Source of the DNA: a bacterium
Lineage (GTDB): Bacteria > 4484-113 > JALSIF01
Direction: 5' to 3'
DNA: 9,755 bases
Assembly: GCA_026981635.1 (NCBI GenBank)
Contig: JALSIF010000295.1
Span: 1 to 9,755, forward strand
Shown here: in pieces, positions 5,966 through 9,755 of the stretch
How the letters are laid out: every line of letters begins with the position of its first letter
Position numbering within the stretch: the first letter of the stretch is position 1
Notes under the pieces: generated by a model
Databases searched by the model: none
Told to the model about the DNA's origin: nothing
What the model saw: the letters and a program-made list of their open reading frames with translations, nothing else
Position numbers and translations under genes: made by a program

Positions 5966-6040
5966 GGCCCCGTAGTTCAATGGATAGAACGACCGCCTCC
6001 TAAGCGGTAGATACAGGTTCGATTCCTGTCGGGGCCACCA
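5966..6040 (+). tRNA. tRNA-Arg (anticodon CCU, reads AGG)
   Basis: A complete cloverleaf can be drawn. The acceptor GGCCCCG (5966-5972) pairs with CGGGGCC (6030-6036). The D stem is GTTC/GAAC. The anticodon stem ACCGC/GCGGT encloses loop CTCCTAA, with anticodon CCT at 5999-6001. The T stem ACAGG/CCTGT encloses TTCGATT. Discriminator A6037 is followed by a genome-encoded CCA (6038-6040). It has the short variable loop of a class I tRNA. Downstream, GGCTT-AAA-AAGCC (6047-6059) and CCTTGG/CCAAGG (6043-6048, 6065-6070) are alternative small hairpins without a clear T run. This tRNA type is a frequent integration site, but no integrase or duplicated 3' end is present here. Confidence 0.97.
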
Positions 6041-6088
6041 TCCCTTGGCTTAAAAAGCCCTCGTCCAAGGACTGTCTATCCCCACTGC

Positions 6089-6112
6089 TAGAATCGCACT
6101 CCCCCGTGGGGA
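6089..6112 (+). promoter_or_regulatory. Possible -10 box and leader hairpin for the dehydrogenase gene
   Basis: In the 100-base gap after the tRNA, TAGAAT (6089-6094) matches five of six -10 positions, but no convincing -35 lies at the right distance. It is followed by a small hairpin TCCCC-CGT-GGGGA (6100-6112). Readthrough from the tRNA promoter is the alternative source of transcription. Confidence 0.3.
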
Positions 6113-6140
6113 CAAATCCCTAGCAAGCGAATTTGGGGCC

Positions 6141-7070
6141 ATGACCAAAGTAGCCATCGTTGGAGGAGCGGGAAGGGTCGGGATCAGCTTCGCCTTTGAC
6201 CTGCTGGTCCGGGACCTGGTCCACCACATCGCCCTGGTGGACATCAACCAGGAGCTGGCCGAGGGGGAGGCGCTGGACCTCACCCACGCCACCTCCGCCT
6301 GCGGCAACTGCAAGATCACTGCGGGCGGGATGGAGGAGTGTGAGGGGGCCGACATCGTGGTGATCACTGCGGGCAGCCGCCGGCGGGCCGACGAGAGCCG
6401 GCTGGCCCTGATCAACCGCAACGTGGGCATCCTTGACTCCACCATTGAGAAGCTCCTGGAAATAAACCGGGACTGCCTGCTCTTCATCGTCTCCAACCCG
6501 GTGGACGTGCTCACCTACCGGGCGCTGGTAGAAAGCGGCTTTCCCCGCCACCGGGTGTTTGGGCTGGGGAATGTGCTTGACCAGTATCGCTTCCGCAGCC
6601 TGCTGGCGCGGGAGTTCGGCTGGAACCCCACCCGGGTCCAGGTGATGGTGGTGGGGGAGCACGGGGACAACATGGTCCCCCTCTACTCCCAGGCCCAGTA
6701 TGACGGGGTGAGGTTTGAGCACATTGAGGGCCTGGACATGGGCCGGGTCCAGCAGGTGTTTGAGGAGACCAGAAAGTCGGGGGCGGAGGTGATCCGCAAG
6801 AAGGGAGGCGCCGGCTGGGCGGTGGGCTCGGCCATCTCCCGGGTGGTGGAGGCCATCGTGCGGGATACCCGTGCCGTGATGCCCATCTCCACCAACCCCG
6901 ACGGCTACCTGGGGATCAGGGACATCTGCCTCTCCCTGCCCACCATCGTGGGCAAGAACGGAGTGGAGGGCTACTTCGGCGTGAAGATGAGCGAGAGCGA
7001 GCTTGCCGGCATTCAAAAGGCGGCCGAAGTGCTCAAGGCCACCTACGCCAAGATCGGACAGGAGGAGTAG
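6141..7070 (+). CDS. mdh: LDH-type malate dehydrogenase (NAD-dependent)
   Basis: A 309-residue 2-hydroxyacid dehydrogenase interconverting malate and oxaloacetate, part of the citric acid cycle in the cytoplasm. The Rossmann fold begins VAIVGGAGRVG, and Asp34 at the end of the second strand favours NAD. Catalytic residues by alignment to LDH are R81 (position 102, the substrate discriminator: Arg in MDH, Gln in LDH), R87 (109), N119 (140), D147 and R150 (168 and 171), and H174 (195) in GEHGD. Arg at position 102 is the main reason for calling MDH. The mobile loop reads RRADESR and lacks the usual Pro-Gly. The start is ATG 6141, since the Rossmann strand follows at once; only a weak GGGG precedes it. 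The propeller gene follows after 18 bases. Confidence 0.9.
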   Translation: MTKVAIVGGAGRVGISFAFDLLVRDLVHHIALVDINQELAEGEALDLTHATSACGNCKITAGGMEECEGADIVVITAGSRRRADESRLALINRNVGILDSTIEKLLEINRDCLLFIVSNPVDVLTYRALVESGFPRHRVFGLGNVLDQYRFRSLLAREFGWNPTRVQVMVVGEHGDNMVPLYSQAQYDGVRFEHIEGLDMGRVQQVFEETRKSGAEVIRKKGGAGWAVGSAISRVVEAIVRDTRAVMPISTNPDGYLGIRDICLSLPTIVGKNGVEGYFGVKMSESELAGIQKAAEVLKATYAKIGQEE

Positions 7071-7088
7071 CCCAGCGGCTATCCCGGC

Positions 7089-8285
7089 GTGAAGGGAAGA
7101 GACAGGCAGGCAGGCAGAGGGTCCCTCCGGGGCCGGGTGCACCCCCTGGCGGTGGTGACGGCGCTCTGGCTGATGGTAACCCCCGCCCTGGCCCAGCAGC
7201 CCAACCACGGGCCGGTGGCCCCCGAGGCCACCACCATCACCTTCTCCGACGGGAGCACCATTGAGTACTTTGAGTGGCCCTCACCGGACAAGCTCCTCAT
7301 CTGGGCTGTAAACCCGGCCGGGGCCATCCTCTGGCAGGTTGACCTGAGAAGCGGTCTGAGGACCAAGGTGCTCACCTCCACCCGGGTGGAGGAGCTTCTG
7401 GGCAAGGGAACCGACTACTACTCGGTCAAGTTCAAACTCAGCCCCGACGGGAAGAAGCTTGCCCTGTGGCGAAGCCCGGAAGCCCCCCTGGCCGACCCCT
7501 TCTTCGGCATTCTGGACCTGACCGACCCTGAGCGACCAATGATGGAGTTTGCCAACTTCAGTCCCGCCTTTCAGGTGGGCTCCTTTGCCTGGGGACCCGA
7601 TTCCACCTACATGTATGTGGCCGCCGCTCCCTATTCGGGGCCAGAGAACCAGTTTGCCATCGGCAGACTCAGCCTCACCACCAAAGCCTTTGTGGGGCTG
7701 GTCAACCGCGATCAGGTGGACCTGATTGACGAGCTCATCTTCCATCCCCCCTCCCAGTCGCTGATCTTTGTTTCCCAAGCCATTGGGCTGGACTATCCCC
7801 TGCCCCCCACCCGCATCCTGGGCAGGGTGGATCTGAAGAGTCTCTCCATTGAGGAGATCGGGCGCTATCCCGCCATTGAGGATCTTGCGGTGGATCCGGT
7901 GGATGACCGGCTCTTCTTTACCACCAGGCCGCGGGACACCGACGGCGATCAGAGGATCACCAGCTCCGACTACACCCTCGCCCTCTCCTATCGCTTCGGC
8001 GACGGAGCGCCCAATCCCTTCCACAACTTCACCGGCCTGGGGATGGGTCTGCGCAGGTCGCCAGACGGGAAGTACCTGGCCTGGATGAGGATCTATGACC
8101 CCCTCATCCGCCCACCCAAGATGACTGACCAGGCCGACCTGTGGGTTGAGCGGGTTTCCGACGGGCGGGAATACCGGGTGGTGGCCTTCGCTGAGGACTT
8201 TCGCTTTGCCCCCGACTCAAGCCGGCTGGCGGTGCTGGTGGAGAACCACCGCAAGCTACTGGTCTTCTCCCTGCCCAAGGACTAG
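7089..8285 (+). CDS. Secreted WD40/TolB-like beta-propeller protein
   Basis: A 398-residue exported protein of unknown specific function. Residues 1-36 look like a signal peptide: an Arg-rich start, hydrophobic PLAVVTALWLMVTPALA, and probable cleavage before QQ. The rest shows recurrent PD40-like blade motifs: KLSPDGKKLALW (116-127), AWGPDSTYMYVA (167-178), AVDPVDDRLFFTT (267-279), RRSPDGKYLAWMR (322-334) and RFAPDSSRLAVLV (372-384). This suggests a six- or seven-bladed propeller. DTDGDQRITSSD (283-294) resembles an EF-hand calcium loop with Asp at 1, 3, 5 and 12, but its Gly is at 4 instead of 6. The GTG start at 7089 is the first possible one after an in-frame stop. No SD is at normal distance, and GTG 7137 also leaves a complete signal peptide. 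It may be co-transcribed with mdh. It binds or senses something outside the membrane, but no partner is evident. Confidence 0.82.
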   Translation: MKGRDRQAGRGSLRGRVHPLAVVTALWLMVTPALAQQPNHGPVAPEATTITFSDGSTIEYFEWPSPDKLLIWAVNPAGAILWQVDLRSGLRTKVLTSTRVEELLGKGTDYYSVKFKLSPDGKKLALWRSPEAPLADPFFGILDLTDPERPMMEFANFSPAFQVGSFAWGPDSTYMYVAAAPYSGPENQFAIGRLSLTTKAFVGLVNRDQVDLIDELIFHPPSQSLIFVSQAIGLDYPLPPTRILGRVDLKSLSIEEIGRYPAIEDLAVDPVDDRLFFTTRPRDTDGDQRITSSDYTLALSYRFGDGAPNPFHNFTGLGMGLRRSPDGKYLAWMRIYDPLIRPPKMTDQADLWVERVSDGREYRVVAFAEDFRFAPDSSRLAVLVENHRKLLVFSLPKD

Positions 8286-9755
8286 TTGACCCGGGAGAAG
8301 AGGGAGCGCACCTGCTTGAGATGATGGAAGTTTGCCACCTGGGGAAGCTTTTTCCCCGCCACCACCCGACGGCCGCTGTCTGCGAAGCGCAGGTAGTCGG
8401 TGAGGTTGCGCACGATGCGGATGCCACGACCATAGCGGGTGGCCTCCATGGGGTCCTCAATCTCCCTCAGCTCCAGATAGCGCTGGTAGTCAAAGCCGTG
8501 GCCCTCGTCCTCCACCGTCACCTCCCAGTGGTCGGGGCGTAGGTACCCGGTCACCGTGGCCACCTTGCGGTCGTCTAGGCGATTGCCGTGGAGGACGGCG
8601 TTGGTGGCAAGCTCGTGGATGACCAGGCGCAGAGTGTTTATCTCGTCGGTGGGGTAGCCCGCCCAGCGACCCAGCTGCTCAACCTCAAGCCCAGCCTGGT
8701 CCACGTCGGAGAGGGATCGCAGGAAGAAGCAGAAGGAGTAGTCCTTGCGCAGCTCAATTGCCACCATCAGGCGGTCGTCGTTGAGGCTGATGGAGCGCTC
8801 GCTGCGCAGGCGGTCGGTCTCCCTCAGGAGCTCCCGCGCCACGATCTTCAGGTGCTGGCTGCCCAGGTCGCGGAAGATCTGGGCCAGGTGGCCCTCGCTG
8901 ATTACCTCCCGCCCGTGGTGGTAGACAAACATCCCGTCGGTCATCAGCAGCAGGCGGTCTCCGGGAGCCAGCTGCTCACGCTGAACCACCACTTCGTCGG
9001 GGTAGGTGGACATCATTCCCACCGGGTGGTCGGTGGACTCAAAGGCCACCAGCCGATTGCCCTCGCTAAGCAGATAGACCGAGGGGTGGCCGTGGTTTAC
9101 CGCCTCAAGCTCCAGTGTCTCCAGGTTGAGGCGGCCCACGAACATGGTCAGGAAGAGCCCCATATCGGCGAAGTTGGTGACGATGAAGCGGTTTAGCTTG
9201 ACGACGATCTCGGCCGGGGGAGCCAGCTCACGGACCAGGTTCACGATCTCGTGGTGAACCGCCCCGATGATCATGGCGGAGGAGATGCCGTGGCCGGAGA
9301 CGTCCCCGATGATGAGATAGAGAAAGTTGTCCTGTTCAAGGATCTGGGCGTAGTCCCCTCCGATGTCTCGGTGGGGCTCGTAGTGAACCACCACGTCCAC
9401 CTTGGGGTGGCGGAAGTTGAGCGGCAACATCTGATGCTGGATCTGGGCGGAGAGCCTGAGGTCGCTTTCTATGGTCCGCTTCTGGTACTCCAGCTGGCGG
9501 TAGGTGCGGTTGAGCTCCTCGTAGGTGCGTGCCTTCTGGATGGAGATGGCCAGCTGGTTGGCCAGCACCTCCAGTGCGTTCAGTTCCATCTTGGAGATGA
9601 ACTGGGGGCGGGTGGACTGGAGGTCCAGCACCCCGATGACCTCCTCCTTGGTGCCCAGGGGGATGGCCACCTCGCTTACGTGCCTGACCCCACCGGGGAC
9701 GTCCTCCACGAAGCGGGGGTCCAGGCGCACGTCATGGGAGATGATGGTCTTGCCC
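8282..9755 (-). CDS. GAF - SpoIIE/PP2C phosphatase - HATPase fusion protein (5' end outside window)
   Basis: A signalling protein with three domains; 490 residues are visible and the frame is open to the right edge, so the N-terminus is missing. Residues 1 to about 70 are the end of a GAF sensor domain (GKTIISHD, DPRFV, VAIPL, GVLDLQS). A coiled-coil linker leads to the PP2C domain, whose metal-binding acids are intact: GGDY (Asp134), GDVSGHG (Asp151), TDG (Asp273) and NDDR (Asp326, Asp327). About 340-470 is a GHKL ATPase of the RsbW/SpoIIAB class: N box HELATNA (Glu381, Asn385), G1 box DEGHGFD (Asp416) and G2 box GRGIRIV (442-448). The family logic is partner switching: the phosphatase reactivates a STAS protein and the ATPase may phosphorylate it or bind a sigma factor. 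Both opposing activities would sit in one chain. It is convergent with the propeller gene. Confidence 0.9.
   Translation of the reverse strand, partial: GKTIISHDVRLDPRFVEDVPGGVRHVSEVAIPLGTKEEVIGVLDLQSTRPQFISKMELNALEVLANQLAISIQKARTYEELNRTYRQLEYQKRTIESDLRLSAQIQHQMLPLNFRHPKVDVVVHYEPHRDIGGDYAQILEQDNFLYLIIGDVSGHGISSAMIIGAVHHEIVNLVRELAPPAEIVVKLNRFIVTNFADMGLFLTMFVGRLNLETLELEAVNHGHPSVYLLSEGNRLVAFESTDHPVGMMSTYPDEVVVQREQLAPGDRLLLMTDGMFVYHHGREVISEGHLAQIFRDLGSQHLKIVARELLRETDRLRSERSISLNDDRLMVAIELRKDYSFCFFLRSLSDVDQAGLEVEQLGRWAGYPTDEINTLRLVIHELATNAVLHGNRLDDRKVATVTGYLRPDHWEVTVEDEGHGFDYQRYLELREIEDPMEATRYGRGIRIVRNLTDYLRFADSGRRVVAGKKLPQVANFHHLKQVRSLFSRVN

Noticed and set aside
5879-5980. Longer Nudix protein starting at 5980
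   Set aside because: It would overlap the tRNA and its promoter and add a Pro-rich leader with no family match.
6013-6070. tRNA-Arg 3' end as an attachment site of an integrated element
   Set aside because: I found no integrase, no second copy of the tRNA 3' end and no foreign-looking genes beside it.
7103-7117. CAGG tetranucleotide repeat near the start of the propeller gene as a phase-variation tract
   Set aside because: Only three full copies, too few for meaningful slippage, and the true start may lie downstream.
6120-7208. Minus-strand open frame opposite the malate dehydrogenase gene
   Set aside because: It is the antisense of a gene with all catalytic residues recognised; its His/Gly-rich translation is typical of a shadow frame.

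Overview
The window is a gene-dense piece of a GC-rich bacterial chromosome. It shows bacterial -10 boxes, a textbook Shine-Dalgarno (SD) site, a tRNA with encoded CCA, and housekeeping genes (trigger factor, ClpP, malate dehydrogenase). The proteins are rich in Glu, Arg and Leu, which fits a GC-rich and possibly thermophilic lineage such as Chloroflexota. That placement is a guess and no gene here fixes the phylum. I see no transposase, integrase, phage gene or CRISPR array.

Layout. The left half (29-5878) runs on the minus strand. In transcription order it holds a Nudix hydrolase (5878-5288), an XRE-type DNA-binding protein (5074-4514), an unrecognised 273-residue protein (4413-3592), trigger factor tig (3540-2086), clpP (1993-1292) and a degenerate response-regulator receiver fused to a SpoIIE/PP2C phosphatase (about 1201-29). 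The right half runs mainly on the plus strand: tRNA-Arg(CCU) (5966-6040), an LDH-type malate dehydrogenase (6141-7070) and a secreted beta-propeller protein (7089-8285). A second SpoIIE-type phosphatase, GAF-PP2C-HATPase, enters from the right edge on the minus strand (9755-8282). It meets the propeller gene tail to tail in a shared CTAG.

How the genes may work together. Trigger factor folds nascent chains and ClpP is the proteolytic core of an ATP-dependent protease, so tig-clpP is a protein-quality-control unit. The clpX gene that often follows is absent. In its place is a pseudo-receiver phosphatase whose reading frame continues in phase after the clpP stop and whose receiver begins upstream of any ATG, GTG or TTG. 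The other phosphatase at the right edge also carries a GHKL kinase-type domain. Both belong to families that act in partner-switching control of sigma factors, but no STAS antagonist or sigma factor lies in the window, so their targets are unknown.

Regulation visible in the sequence: a 33-base clpP leader that can form two mutually exclusive hairpins, one burying the SD; a promoter with an overlapping inverted repeat and two leader hairpins before the XRE gene; a good promoter for the tRNA; and a hairpin with a nearby T run between the XRE gene and the unknown gene. No gene-free stretch exceeds 300 bases. The largest, 5075-5287, is less GC-rich than its surroundings. It holds the XRE promoter and leader, and nothing I can name from about 5175 to 5287 beyond weak imperfect inverted repeats.

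I do not see a clearly new multi-gene system. The most unusual points are the clpP leader switch, the start of the phosphatase behind clpP, and the unknown gene between the regulator and tig.
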